DNA of 64,000 bases from Pseudoalteromonas shioyasakiensis (GTDB lineage Bacteria; Pseudomonadota; Gammaproteobacteria; Enterobacterales; Alteromonadaceae). The position numbers and the translations under genes are program-made. Shown one piece after another: positions 18,815 to 28,115 of this stretch (positions within the stretch are counted from its first letter, which is position 1; each line of letters starts with the position of its first letter). The stretch is taken from assembly GCF_019134595.1 (NCBI RefSeq), contig NZ_CP077770.1:2414501-2478500 (forward strand). Reading direction: 5' to 3'. The notes under the pieces were generated by a model, which was given only the letters and a program-made list of their open reading frames with translations, searched no databases and had not been told where the DNA came from.

Positions 18815-19512
18815 TGAGCCAAGTTGAAACTTTATTTAAAGATGGCATGTGGGCCAATAACCCTGCCCTTGTGCAGTTATTAGGCTTATGCCCGCTACTT
18901 GCCGTTACCTCTACGATTACCAATGCTCTTGGCCTTGGTTTAGCGACTTTATTGGTACTGGTTGGTTCTAACGTCACCGTATCGATTGTGCGTAACTGGG
19001 TGCCTAAAGATATTCGTATTCCTGTTTTTGTGATGATCATCGCAGGCTTTGTAACCATCGTGCAGCTAATGATGAATGCCTATACATTTGGGCTTTATCA
19101 ATCACTTGGGATTTTTATTCCACTGATTGTTACCAACTGTGCCATTATCGGCCGCGCAGAAGCATTCGCTTCTAAAAATACAGTGCCACTTTCAGCCTTT
19201 GACGGACTGATGATGGGACTTGGCTTTATGTTAGTTTTAGTGGTGCTAGGGGCAATGCGAGAGCTTATTGGTCAAGGTACGCTATTTGATGGCGCCGATT
19301 TATTATTAGGGCCATGGGCTGCTGCACTTCGAATTGAAGTATTCAGTTTTGATAACCAATTTTTATTGGCAATTTTACCACCGGGTGCCTTTTTAGGGCT
19401 TGGTTTATTGATTGCTGCAAAAAATGTCATTGATACACAAATAAAATCTAAGCAAGTTGTTACTCCAGAAGCAGAAAAAGGCCCAAGAGCCCGAGTAACA
19501 AGTTTAACTTAA
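18814..19512 (+). CDS. rnfE: Rnf electron transport complex subunit E
   Basis: A 232-residue membrane protein homologous to RnfA, with the paired signatures [17 protein letters not shown] and [17 protein letters not shown]. The cysteines in LGLCPL and TNCAI are those expected to share the membrane-embedded FeS centre with RnfA. A hydrophilic tail ends in [10 protein letters not shown]. It overlaps rnfG by one base (TAATG-type junction) and is followed by a small hairpin and nth. Confidence 0.95.
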   Translation: MSQVETLFKDGMWANNPALVQLLGLCPLLAVTSTITNALGLGLATLLVLVGSNVTVSIVRNWVPKDIRIPVFVMIIAGFVTIVQLMMNAYTFGLYQSLGIFIPLIVTNCAIIGRAEAFASKNTVPLSAFDGLMMGLGFMLVLVVLGAMRELIGQGTLFDGADLLLGPWAAALRIEVFSFDNQFLLAILPPGAFLGLGLLIAAKNVIDTQIKSKQVVTPEAEKGPRARVTSLT

Positions 19513-19517
19513 AGGAG

Positions 19518-19540
19518 AGCACGCACCGTCACTGCGTGCT
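19518..19540 (+). other. Small inverted repeat between rnfE and nth
   Basis: AGCACGCA and TGCGTGCT flank a 7-base loop just before the nth start, followed by only TTT. It could attenuate read-through or protect the rnf mRNA 3' end; it is too weak to call a firm terminator. Confidence 0.5.
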
Positions 19541-19550
19541 TTACGCAACC

Positions 19551-20183
19551 ATGAATAAAGAAAAACGCTATGAGATCTTATCTCGTCTACGTGAGCAAAA
19601 CCCACACCCAGAAACAGAGCTTGAATACTCAAGCCCGTTTGAATTATTAGTTGCGGTTACCTTATCAGCACAAGCTACAGATGTGGGTGTTAATAAAGCA
19701 ACCCGTAAGCTATTCCCTGTTGCTAACACGCCTCAAGCGATTCTTGATTTAGGCCTTGAAGGCCTTCGTGATTACATTAAGACCATTGGCTTGTTTAATT
19801 CTAAAGCCAATAATGTCTATAAAATGTGTGAGATTCTGGTCAATAAACATAACTCAGAAGTACCAGAGAATCGTGAAGCGCTCGAAGCATTACCCGGTGT
19901 TGGCAGAAAGACCGCGAATGTTGTTTTAAACTGTGCCTTTGGCTGGCCAACAATTGCTGTTGATACGCATATTTTCCGCGTATCTAACCGCACTAAGTTT
20001 GCCATGGGCAAAGATGTAGTTGCTGTAGAACAAAAATTAGAAAAAGTGGTACCTAAAGAATTTAAGGTCGATGTACACCACTGGTTAATCCTGCACGGTC
20101 GCTATGTGTGCACGGCTCGTAAACCTAAGTGCGGCAGCTGTATTATCGAAGACTTGTGTGAGTTTAAAGAAAAGACTGAGTAG
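19551..20183 (+). CDS. nth: Endonuclease III (DNA glycosylase/AP lyase)
   Basis: A 210-residue base-excision repair enzyme for oxidised pyrimidines. The helix-hairpin-helix LPGVGRKTANVVL contains the catalytic lysine; the aspartate follows in VDTHIFRVSNR. The C-terminal 4Fe-4S loop is CTARKPKCGSCIIEDLC, the C-x6-C-x2-C-x5-C pattern. The ATG at 19551 gives the family's usual N-terminus (MNKEKRYEIL). nth as the last gene of the rnf operon is the usual arrangement in gammaproteobacteria. Confidence 0.97.
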   Translation: MNKEKRYEILSRLREQNPHPETELEYSSPFELLVAVTLSAQATDVGVNKATRKLFPVANTPQAILDLGLEGLRDYIKTIGLFNSKANNVYKMCEILVNKHNSEVPENREALEALPGVGRKTANVVLNCAFGWPTIAVDTHIFRVSNRTKFAMGKDVVAVEQKLEKVVPKEFKVDVHHWLILHGRYVCTARKPKCGSCIIEDLCEFKEKTE

Positions 20184-20257
20184 TTAAAGTCTACTCTAAG
20201 CAAACAATTTAAAGGTGATGCTCTTCACTTTCCACCATTACTCCATAAGCTCATTTT

Positions 20258-20294
20258 GCTAAATGTGCCAAACATATAGTGTGGCACATTTAGC
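20258..20294. terminator. Palindrome between convergent nth and peptidase genes
   Basis: Thirteen-base arms (GCTAAATGTGCCA and its complement) flank an 11-base loop in the gap between two converging genes. The position suggests a bidirectional terminator, although neither side has a long T-run. Confidence 0.6.
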
Positions 20295-20301
20295 CTAGTC
20301 A

Positions 20302-21837
20302 TTATCGTGGGTTTTGGCTCACCTGCTTTTTAATAAACTCTCGCGTATCTCTTAACAGCGCCACTCTTGCTGGTTCGTGAACATACATCATGTGACCACC
20401 GTGATAATAGTGATAGTCAATTTTATCAGCGTATATACCGTGTCTGTTTAAGGTGTATTCAGCATCAAAAAATGGCGTGACAATATCGTAATACCCTGAG
20501 GCGACCATCACTTTCATTTGTGGATTACTGCGAAGCACATAAGATAAATCTGGCGCTGTATTAACGTATCTTGGCTCCCATCCTTGTCCATCAGGAGCTG
20601 TGCGCCAGCGCCAGTTATCTGATAACTCAGGGTCGCCAGGGTTTAAGTATTTTCTTTTCCACTGTACGTTTAAATCTGTACGCATGTATTTCATCAGTGC
20701 CGCTTTATATGCTGGCCCTATCACTTTTGACGCATCTTGCTTTGGAGCCGCCGTTAAATCGTCTCGTTCATCAAGCTTATAACGTCCATCAAGAAAACCT
20801 ACTGCGACGCCCTCATCACGCAATAACTCTTTAGCGAATCTAAAGGCGTTAATGCGTAAATCAACCTGCTCAATATATTGTTTGCTAAGCCCTGTATAAC
20901 GGTGAAGGCCGTCAACAATTCGCTTTCTGTCAGCTTTACTAAGGGCATTACCCTTGAATAATGCTGGAAGTAATTCATCAACTGCAAATTTTCGGCTCGC
21001 ATCTATAAATGCTTCAAAATCTCCAGATGTGTCTACTTTTTTATGATACCAAGCGGTTGCAGCAAGTGTGGGTATGTAAGTGATGTAAGATATGATGTTA
21101 TCGTCTACATAAGGGCTTGAACCTTGATAGTCTAAAGCTTGTGACACAAAAATAATGCCATTTACATTAATCAGGTGTTTATCCATCAGTACTTTAGAAA
21201 CCGCTGCTGCTCGAGTTGTCCCATAGCTCTCCCCCAATAAAAATATTGGCGCATTCCAGCGATTTTCTTTTGTTAGCCACTGGGCAATAAAATCAGCAAT
21301 AGAAGATGCATCTTGATTTAAGCCCCAAAAGGCTTTGCTGTCAGTGTTACCTAAGGCGCGCGAGTAACCTGTACCAACAGGGTCCACAAACACCATATCA
21401 GTCACATCAAGTATCGTCTCAGGCGCATCTTTTAATTCGTAAGGCGCCATTCCGGGATGTGAAGCATCGCTTGGTACAACAACTCGTTTAGGACCATAGG
21501 CCCCCATATGTAACCAGTTAGACGATGAACCAGGGCCACCATTCCAGATAAATGTAACGGGTCTGTTTTTGTTATCGCTTGCGGCTATGTAATCAAACGA
21601 AAAGATAGCAGCTGTAGGCTCTTCGTTTTTGTTTAATAAATAAGTTTCACCGGCTACAGCTTTGTATTTCAGCCTTTTGCCATTGAATGTGCCTTTATGC
21701 TGGGTCACAAATTTAGTGGCTTCGGGTATCGACTTTTTATTGTTTGAATCTGAGACTTCATCTGCATTAACTGCGTTCGTACAAAACGCAAACAATGTAG
21801 AGATGACTACAATTTTGAAATTGGCAACATACGCCAT
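20302..21837 (-). CDS. Secreted peptidase S10 (serine carboxypeptidase) family protein
   Basis: A 511-residue alpha/beta-hydrolase with an N-terminal signal peptide (hydrophobic residues about 8-24, cleavage near VNA). It shows the oxyanion region WNGGPGSSSNWLHMGAYGP, nucleophile motif GESYGT, the aspartate in GYYDIVTPFFD and the histidine in YYHGGHMMY. Bacterial S10 proteins are periplasmic or secreted carboxypeptidases releasing C-terminal residues from peptides, a plausible nutrient-scavenging role in a marine heterotroph. It is monocistronic, with its promoter in the 240-bp divergent gap before the decarboxylase gene. Confidence 0.88.
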   Translation of the reverse strand: MAYVANFKIVVISTLFAFCTNAVNADEVSDSNNKKSIPEATKFVTQHKGTFNGKRLKYKAVAGETYLLNKNEEPTAAIFSFDYIAASDNKNRPVTFIWNGGPGSSSNWLHMGAYGPKRVVVPSDASHPGMAPYELKDAPETILDVTDMVFVDPVGTGYSRALGNTDSKAFWGLNQDASSIADFIAQWLTKENRWNAPIFLLGESYGTTRAAAVSKVLMDKHLINVNGIIFVSQALDYQGSSPYVDDNIISYITYIPTLAATAWYHKKVDTSGDFEAFIDASRKFAVDELLPALFKGNALSKADRKRIVDGLHRYTGLSKQYIEQVDLRINAFRFAKELLRDEGVAVGFLDGRYKLDERDDLTAAPKQDASKVIGPAYKAALMKYMRTDLNVQWKRKYLNPGDPELSDNWRWRTAPDGQGWEPRYVNTAPDLSYVLRSNPQMKVMVASGYYDIVTPFFDAEYTLNRHGIYADKIDYHYYHGGHMMYVHEPARVALLRDTREFIKKQVSQNPR

Positions 21838-22080
21838 GTTTTATTCTCCCTAGCAGGCTTATCTGTATCTGGCTTGAGTGGCTTTATCACTCAGTGTGCA
21901 ATTAACCTTTTACTTAAGCGATTACTTTTACAGCAAGCACATGTAATTTCAACTATCTGCGATTAACACGCAAAAAAGCCTAATCAGTATCAGAACAAAG
22001 AATATCAAAGTATTAATTTCACAAGCTTCCATCCTTTCGTTATGCTGTTGAGTAATGTGAAATTTTTTATGAGAGTTGCT

Positions 22081-23988
22081 ATGTTACCTTTACTTCGTAT
22101 CTTGTTAATTGAGCAAGATCCTGCCACCTTAAAAGAGCTTTCAACGAACCTAGCAAAAACAATCCCTAATTTTGAGCGCAGTGATGTTGATATCGACATT
22201 ATTGAGTGCATTGAGCTCAAGCAGGCGTTGAAATATGTAGAGGAAGATGGCGATATTCAAGCTGTGGTACTTAGTTGGGATGTATTGAACAATGGCGAGC
22301 GCACCTATAGCCGTTTTATCGAGCAATTAAAGGGCATACGCCTAGAACTGCCTGTTTATGTTATTGGTGATGATACGAAAGGCTTGGAGATAGTTAACGA
22401 GTCAGAAGAAATTGAATCTTTCTTTTTTAAAGACGAAGTCATTTCAGACCCTGAAGCAATCTTGGGCTATATGATCAATGACTTTGATGACCGTTCAGAA
22501 ACCCCGTTTTGGACCGCCTATCGTCGTTATGTGGGTGAATCGAACGATTCATGGCACACACCTGGCCACAGCGGTGGTGCTAGCTTTAGAAATTCTCCGT
22601 ATATTAAAGACTTTTATCAGTTTTATGGCCGTAACGTATTTGTTGGCGACCTGTCGGTTTCTGTCGACTCGCTTGGCTCATTATCAGACAGCACCAACAC
22701 CATAGGCCGCTCTCAAGAATCAGCTGCAGCGACATTTGAAGTAAAACATACCTACTTTGTTACCAATGGATCATCCACTTCAAATAAGATTATTTTGCAA
22801 ACTTTACTGCGTAAAGGCGATAAGGTGATCATCGACCGAAACTGCCATAAATCAGTACATTACGGCATTTTGCAATCGGCTAGTTTACCTATTTATTTAT
22901 CGAGTATTTTAAATCCTAAATATGGTATCTTCGCGCCCCCTTCACTGGCTGACATAAAGCAAGCGATTGAACAAAATAGCGATGCAAAATTACTGGTTTT
23001 AACTGGCTGTACTTACGATGGTCTACTTAGCGATTTAAAACAAGTGGTTGAATTTGCACATCAGCACGGTATTAAAGTGTTTATCGACGAAGCGTGGTTT
23101 GCTTACTCGCTTTTCCATCCAAGTTTACGCCACTACTCAGCTATAAATGCTGGCGCAGACTATGTTACCCATTCAGCACATAAAGTGGTTTCAGCGTTCT
23201 CTCAGGCGTCTTATATTCATGTGAACGACCCTGATTTCGATGCTGATTTCTTCCGTGAGATCTACAGTATTTACGCCAGTACCTCGCCAAAATATCAACT
23301 TATTGCCTCGCTGGATGTATGCCAAAAGCAATTAGAAATGGAAGGTTATAAATTACTGAATGCCCTGCTGAATCACGTTGCAGAGTTTAAACAGCAAATG
23401 GCTTCACTGAAACATATTAAAGTGCTCGACAAACAAGATTTCATGGATATATTCCCACATTTTAGTGGCGATAACATGGGCCACGACCCATTGAAGATCC
23501 TTATCGATATTAGCGAGTTACCGTATTCATTAAAGGATATTCATAAATTTCTGTTAGATGAAATTGGCCTTGAAATAGAAAAATACACACACAGCACCAT
23601 TTTAGTTTTACTGACTCTTGGCGGAACACGCTCAAAGATCATACGTCTTTACAATGCACTGAAGAAACTCGATAGCGGTAAAGTAAAACTTGCCACTTCA
23701 ATGAGACGCACACGCCTACCAGAGAATTTACCCGATATAGACTTAGCCTGTATTCCTAGTGATGCATTCTATGGCGAACGTGAATCTGTGCCCATTAGCA
23801 AAAGTAACAACCGAATTTGTGCTGGATTAGTCACTCCTTATCCTCCTGGTATCCCTCTTTTAGTGCCGGGGCAACATATCACTAATGAGCATATCGAATA
23901 TCTTAAAGAGTTGGCAGGTCAGGGCCTGACAATTCAAGGGAGCTTTGATGGCGAAATTTATGTTCTTAAAGGTAAAGTGAAAAGCTAA
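22081..23988 (+). CDS. Orn/Lys/Arg decarboxylase-family PLP enzyme with wing domain
   Basis: A 635-residue fold-type I PLP enzyme. The first 130 residues form a CheY-like wing domain (ILLIEQDPATLKEL...), as in the inducible CadA/AdiA/SpeF group; the PLP domain contains SWHTPGHSGGASF, FVTNGSSTSNK for the phosphate contact, DEAWFAYS with the PLP aspartate, and SAHKVV with the Schiff-base lysine at about residue 368. The C-terminal domain carries CAGLVTPYPPGIPLLVPGQ. The amino acid used (ornithine, lysine or arginine) cannot be chosen from sequence. The ATG at 22081 is preferred because GAGAG lies 5 bases upstream. Confidence 0.85.
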   Translation: MLPLLRILLIEQDPATLKELSTNLAKTIPNFERSDVDIDIIECIELKQALKYVEEDGDIQAVVLSWDVLNNGERTYSRFIEQLKGIRLELPVYVIGDDTKGLEIVNESEEIESFFFKDEVISDPEAILGYMINDFDDRSETPFWTAYRRYVGESNDSWHTPGHSGGASFRNSPYIKDFYQFYGRNVFVGDLSVSVDSLGSLSDSTNTIGRSQESAAATFEVKHTYFVTNGSSTSNKIILQTLLRKGDKVIIDRNCHKSVHYGILQSASLPIYLSSILNPKYGIFAPPSLADIKQAIEQNSDAKLLVLTGCTYDGLLSDLKQVVEFAHQHGIKVFIDEAWFAYSLFHPSLRHYSAINAGADYVTHSAHKVVSAFSQASYIHVNDPDFDADFFREIYSIYASTSPKYQLIASLDVCQKQLEMEGYKLLNALLNHVAEFKQQMASLKHIKVLDKQDFMDIFPHFSGDNMGHDPLKILIDISELPYSLKDIHKFLLDEIGLEIEKYTHSTILVLLTLGGTRSKIIRLYNALKKLDSGKVKLATSMRRTRLPENLPDIDLACIPSDAFYGERESVPISKSNNRICAGLVTPYPPGIPLLVPGQHITNEHIEYLKELAGQGLTIQGSFDGEIYVLKGKVKS

Positions 23989-24017
23989 GCTTTCGCTTAT
24001 ACCGCAAAAACCTCATT

Positions 24018-24051
24018 GTTATGCAGCAGTCCCTATTCATTGCTGCATAAC
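24018..24051. terminator. Hairpin after the decarboxylase gene
   Basis: Eleven-base perfect arms (GTTATGCAGCA and its complement) flank a 12-base loop about 30 bases after the stop codon. There is no clean T-run, so it is a terminator-like or mRNA-stabilising hairpin. Confidence 0.55.
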
Positions 24052-24240
24052 ATCCCCCTTTTCATATCAGAAGCGTAGCTATTAATTTAGAAGCATAGTC
24101 TTTACGCTTTGTCTCAATGCTACTGTGCATGCAATCGAAATAACTTATAATCCATTTTTGATAATTCTAATGCGCAGCTTTAAACCATGCTGCGTTATTG
24201 AAATTGTACGAATTTAAAGACAAGAAAGAGGATGCTTAAA

Positions 24241-24639
24241 ATGCGCTTATTACACACAATGCTTCGCGTTGCTGATTTAGATAAATCAATTGAATTTTAT
24301 ACGCAGGTATTAGGTATGAAAGAGCTGCGCCGTGCAGACAACGAAGAGTACCGCTACACCCTTGCTTTTGTCGGTTATGGTGACGAAAAAGATTCGACCG
24401 TGCTTGAGCTTACTTATAACTGGGATACAGACAGCTATGATTTGGGTAATGCATACGGCCATATCGCTATCGAGTTTGATGATATTTATAAAGCCTGCGA
24501 AGACATTAAAGCTGCTGGCGGCAATGTCAGTCGTGAGCCGGGTCCTGTAAAAGGCGGTACAACTGAGATCGCATTTGTTAAAGACCCTGATGGTTATGCG
24601 ATTGAGTTAATTCAGAAAAAAGATAACAACACTTTTTGA
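24241..24639 (+). CDS. gloA: Lactoylglutathione lyase (glyoxalase I)
   Basis: A 132-residue metalloenzyme that isomerises the hemithioacetal of methylglyoxal and glutathione. The ATG at 24241 gives the usual start [16 protein letters not shown], and AGAGG lies about 10 bases upstream; the ATG three codons earlier is too close to that site. Metal ligands are visible as His in RLLHTML, Glu in VLELTYN, His in YGHIAIE and Glu in YAIELIQ. The length equals that of the E. coli enzyme. It is monocistronic and converges on the hybrid kinase gene. Confidence 0.95.
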   Translation: MRLLHTMLRVADLDKSIEFYTQVLGMKELRRADNEEYRYTLAFVGYGDEKDSTVLELTYNWDTDSYDLGNAYGHIAIEFDDIYKACEDIKAAGGNVSREPGPVKGGTTEIAFVKDPDGYAIELIQKKDNNTF

Positions 24640-24649
24640 TTCATACTGG

Positions 24650-26887
24650 CTATTTCAGCGATTGCTGAGATAGCCACTTTGCGAGTGCTTTTTCAAGTTC
24701 AGCAAAATTAATTGGCTTTGCGATATGGTCACTGATACCAATTTTTGCGCTTTTTTCGATGTCGTCTTTCATAGCATTAGCACTGATGGCAATAATCGGC
24801 GTATCAAAATCTGGCCTTGCGAGTAAGTTTTCACTGGCAGTTAATCCATCCATCACCGGCATTTGGATATCCATTAAAATCAGTGCGTAATCTTGTGTTA
24901 GAGTTTTCTCACAGGCAATTTGACCATTTTCTGCCAATTCATAATTTAGACCTAATTGAGTTAAATACTTAGTGATAACAATTTGGTTAATCGGGTTATC
25001 TTCAACAATCAATATTGGCTTGTCGACGGCTTTAAAATCGAATTGAGTGTCTTCATCAGGTTGATGTTCTTTTGCGCTAGCACCCTGTGGGTTTAGTGAT
25101 TTAAAATTAACATTAATCGTAAACTCGGCACCTTTCCCAAGCTCACTGTCGATAGCAATATTGCCTCCCATCAAATCAATCATCCCCTTACTGATGGCAA
25201 GCCCAAGACCGGTCCCTCCATATTCACGAGTGGTGCTACTTTGCGCTTGAACAAAGGGATTAAACAGAGCCGTTAATTTATCTTCAGCGATACCTATGCC
25301 TGTATCTTTTACCGATAACTCGACAGCTGTCTGGTGTTCATCACGGCTTTGCAGAGTAAGCGAAAGAATAATCTCTCCTTGATTGGTAAACTTAACGGCA
25401 TTAGAGAGCAAGTTAATCAGCACTTGTTTAACACGTATTTCATCACATTCTACATTCAGCGATTGTAATGAGGAGACCTCAAGCCGGCAGTCAACCCCTT
25501 TGGCATCACAGCTCGGTTTAAATAGTAAAATAAGGTCATGGCAAAGCGCGACTAAATCACATTGTCGTGACTCGAGCTCTATTTTATTGGCCTCTATTTT
25601 TGAAAAGTCGAGAATATCGTTAATCACGGTTAATAACACATCACTACAGTTATTAATTTGCCTTACAAACTCTGCTTGCTCTTGTGTTAGCGTGCTTTTA
25701 TTGAGTAGCTGCAAAAAGCCCACAATACCATTCATCGGAGTGCGTATCTCATGGCTCATATTGGCTAAGAATTGGCTTTTAACTTGCTCAGAGCGCTCAG
25801 CGCGAAGTTTTTCTAATTGCAATGAAGTAATTTGTATATCAATGGTATCAGCCATGCTGCTAAGCGAATCTGCAATATCTTTAAACTCTTGATAATGAAA
25901 ATCATCGGTATCTTGTTTGTAATTACCTAATGCATATTCTCGGCTAAGAGCAGTAATACGATTTAGTGGGTTATGAAGACGTGCCGTCAACCAACGCACT
26001 GAGATAAATGAAATAATAGAGAGTCCTACAATTAACAACCCTGCCAATATAGCCGTTTGCTTTACAGCGCTGGTGTAGGTGGTTTTTGCTTCATTAATTT
26101 GGAACTGTAAACTGGTTGGCTTACCTGCAAAAAAAACATTACTGATTGAGGCCTGCCCCATTAATTTGCCGTTATCGCCAGCATCGCCCACGCTATATAA
26201 AATGTTATCTTGTGCTGTAATTTGTACCTGCTTATCCGCTTGATAAACCGGTTGCTCATTGTGTATTGCAAGCCACTTTAACGCCTCTGATAAAGGCACA
26301 AAAGACACTAACACGCCCGTTTTAATTATTGGCTCACTGAGAGAATCTTGCTCATGTAGCAATGTAGATGTAATTGCCAGTAAGGCATTTTGTTTTGCCT
26401 CGGCAGGCGCAAATAATTCACTAACTTGGGGGTTATCGATAATTTGAACTGTGTTTTGCTCTGTTGATGCTCGAGCGCTGTCGAGAATGCTTTTTGTGAG
26501 TTTATAGTTCAAATTTAAAGAGGTAATAGGGTAACCTTCAACTATAAACCCTTGATTATCAATTACAATCGAGGCTTTTATCTGTGGGTTTTGGGCAACA
26601 AACTCCTGCAGTTGCACAAGCGCGAACTGTGAATACACCACTTTATTTGGCAGCTCAGTAATCGCTTTAGTGCTACTTAGTAATTGGCTGTTTTTCTCAA
26701 GCTTAAATAATAGTTGTTCAAGACTGGCCGCATTATTTCTAGCTTGCCATTGCAAACTCGTATTTGCTTGGTCAATTGAGCTTAAATAGAATCGCCCTAT
26801 CATCAAACCTGCAAGGATCAGTAGGGGAATAATAACCAGTAGTAATACACTGATAAATAAGGCGCGACTAAAGCGTGGACTTCTCAT
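24650..26887 (-). CDS. Hybrid sensor histidine kinase (Cache-like sensor, HisKA, HATPase, REC)
   Basis: A 745-residue inner-membrane kinase. Two membrane helices (about 9-31 and 278-298) bracket a periplasmic sensor of about 245 residues, then a HAMP-like linker, HisKA with phospho-His379 (MSHEIRTPMNG), a HATPase domain with N, G1 and G2 boxes (ISNA-like LLSNAVKF, KDTGIGIA, GTGLGLAIS), and a C-terminal receiver with phospho-aspartate in LMDIQMPVMDG. The gene starts inside the stop of an upstream solute-binding protein gene (ATGA overlap), so the two are co-translated and the binding protein is the likely ligand-sensing partner. No separate response regulator lies beside it. Confidence 0.9.
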   Translation of the reverse strand: MRSPRFSRALFISVLLLVIIPLLILAGLMIGRFYLSSIDQANTSLQWQARNNAASLEQLLFKLEKNSQLLSSTKAITELPNKVVYSQFALVQLQEFVAQNPQIKASIVIDNQGFIVEGYPITSLNLNYKLTKSILDSARASTEQNTVQIIDNPQVSELFAPAEAKQNALLAITSTLLHEQDSLSEPIIKTGVLVSFVPLSEALKWLAIHNEQPVYQADKQVQITAQDNILYSVGDAGDNGKLMGQASISNVFFAGKPTSLQFQINEAKTTYTSAVKQTAILAGLLIVGLSIISFISVRWLTARLHNPLNRITALSREYALGNYKQDTDDFHYQEFKDIADSLSSMADTIDIQITSLQLEKLRAERSEQVKSQFLANMSHEIRTPMNGIVGFLQLLNKSTLTQEQAEFVRQINNCSDVLLTVINDILDFSKIEANKIELESRQCDLVALCHDLILLFKPSCDAKGVDCRLEVSSLQSLNVECDEIRVKQVLINLLSNAVKFTNQGEIILSLTLQSRDEHQTAVELSVKDTGIGIAEDKLTALFNPFVQAQSSTTREYGGTGLGLAISKGMIDLMGGNIAIDSELGKGAEFTINVNFKSLNPQGASAKEHQPDEDTQFDFKAVDKPILIVEDNPINQIVITKYLTQLGLNYELAENGQIACEKTLTQDYALILMDIQMPVMDGLTASENLLARPDFDTPIIAISANAMKDDIEKSAKIGISDHIAKPINFAELEKALAKWLSQQSLK

Positions 26888-28047
26888 TCATCCCCTTCAT
26901 TGGCAATCGAACGTTCTGCCAACCCTTGCATAAAAAGCCCCGCTTGCTCAGCAGTTAAGGCACCACTGCCATAGCGAATAAATCCTTTATTTAATACTTC
27001 CCATACGATGATCATCGATGCGGTTGAAGGCATCGCTTTTGTAAATTGCATAGCATCAATTAAGGTTGCTAACTCTGTACCTTGTTGTGCTTTTAGATTA
27101 TTTAAAACCTTAGTATTAACGGGGATATCTTGAAGCTTTTGCCAAACCAGGGTTTGAAATTTTTCTGCTTGAACTAATTTAGCAAATTGGATCAAATTGT
27201 CTTTATTAACGCCATTTAAAGCATCGTTTGGAAATGCTAGCACAAAGGTTGAGTAATAAGGCTGCATATACTCACCATTGAGTTTCGGTAATTGCTGTAC
27301 CCCTAAATTATTACCCAATGCCTCTTCATACGTCTTTAATGCCCAAGCACCATCAATGGTGAAGGCGGCTTGCTGCGCTTTAAATGCATTACTTGAGCAA
27401 GTGTAATCGCATTGTCTATCAACCAGGTTTTCTTTATTTAAGTCCCAAACAAATTTGAGAGCTGATTTCATTGCTGGTGTATTTAGCTGAACATGATTAT
27501 CTACAAGTAGATCGCCATTAAAAGCCGATAAGAACGGGATAAACCAATACATTTCCATAAAACTCCATGTAACGAGTTTCACTTTTTCAGGCAATGATGG
27601 TTGAATTTGGTATATATCCTGCCAATTTTCTATTGGTTGTTTAACAAACTGCTTATTATAAAAAAGTAACAGGTGATTCCCTTGAATGATGGGTATACCT
27701 AAGAGCTTGTTGTTTAGCTTTGCAGTTTCTAAGGTTCGTTTGTCTGTGGTATCAGCTATGAGTGAGTCCGGGATAACGCTGTAGTTGGCATATTTATCAA
27801 GGCCTAGGTGATCAGCGGGTACAATAATTACGTCTGTTGAGTTGCTGGCACTAGTATTTTGTACCAACCTTACCTTAAGCGCCTTTTGGTCAACCAATAC
27901 AGAGTTAACCGTTAAACCGCTTTGCTCTGCAAACTCACCAAGCAATTGGTTAAAGTGTTCATGCTTCATGGTATGGGCTAGGTTTATCGTTGCTGCATAG
28001 CCATCAAACGTAACTAATAGCACCGCCAGCCAAAATACTCGCCACAC
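26884..28047 (-). CDS. Periplasmic solute-binding protein (ABC family 1 type), kinase-linked
   Basis: A 387-residue secreted protein with a signal peptide (about 1-18, ending DGYA). The fold markers of family 1 binding proteins are visible: VDVIIVPADHLG-type N-terminal loop, LLGIPIIQGNHLLLFYNKQF at the hinge, and FTIDGAWALKTYEEALGNNLGVQQLP in the second lobe. No ABC permease or ATPase of an importer is nearby; instead the stop overlaps the hybrid kinase start. The best reading is a ligand-sensing partner of that kinase rather than a transporter component. The ligand is unknown, possibly a sugar or oligosaccharide. Confidence 0.8.
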   Translation of the reverse strand: MWRVFWLAVLLVTFDGYAATINLAHTMKHEHFNQLLGEFAEQSGLTVNSVLVDQKALKVRLVQNTSASNSTDVIIVPADHLGLDKYANYSVIPDSLIADTTDKRTLETAKLNNKLLGIPIIQGNHLLLFYNKQFVKQPIENWQDIYQIQPSLPEKVKLVTWSFMEMYWFIPFLSAFNGDLLVDNHVQLNTPAMKSALKFVWDLNKENLVDRQCDYTCSSNAFKAQQAAFTIDGAWALKTYEEALGNNLGVQQLPKLNGEYMQPYYSTFVLAFPNDALNGVNKDNLIQFAKLVQAEKFQTLVWQKLQDIPVNTKVLNNLKAQQGTELATLIDAMQFTKAMPSTASMIIVWEVLNKGFIRYGSGALTAEQAGLFMQGLAERSIANEGDE

Positions 28048-28115
28048 GCTAATGTCTACTCAAAATGAATTAAAATTACTTTTTAGTTAAGCACATATGC
28101 CTTAAATTGCCCAGC

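Noticed and set aside
26884..28047. ABC sugar importer binding subunit
   Set aside because: No importer permease or ATPase is adjacent; the ABC genes at 28.1-31.1 kb are an ABC-2 exporter with its own HlyD adaptor.
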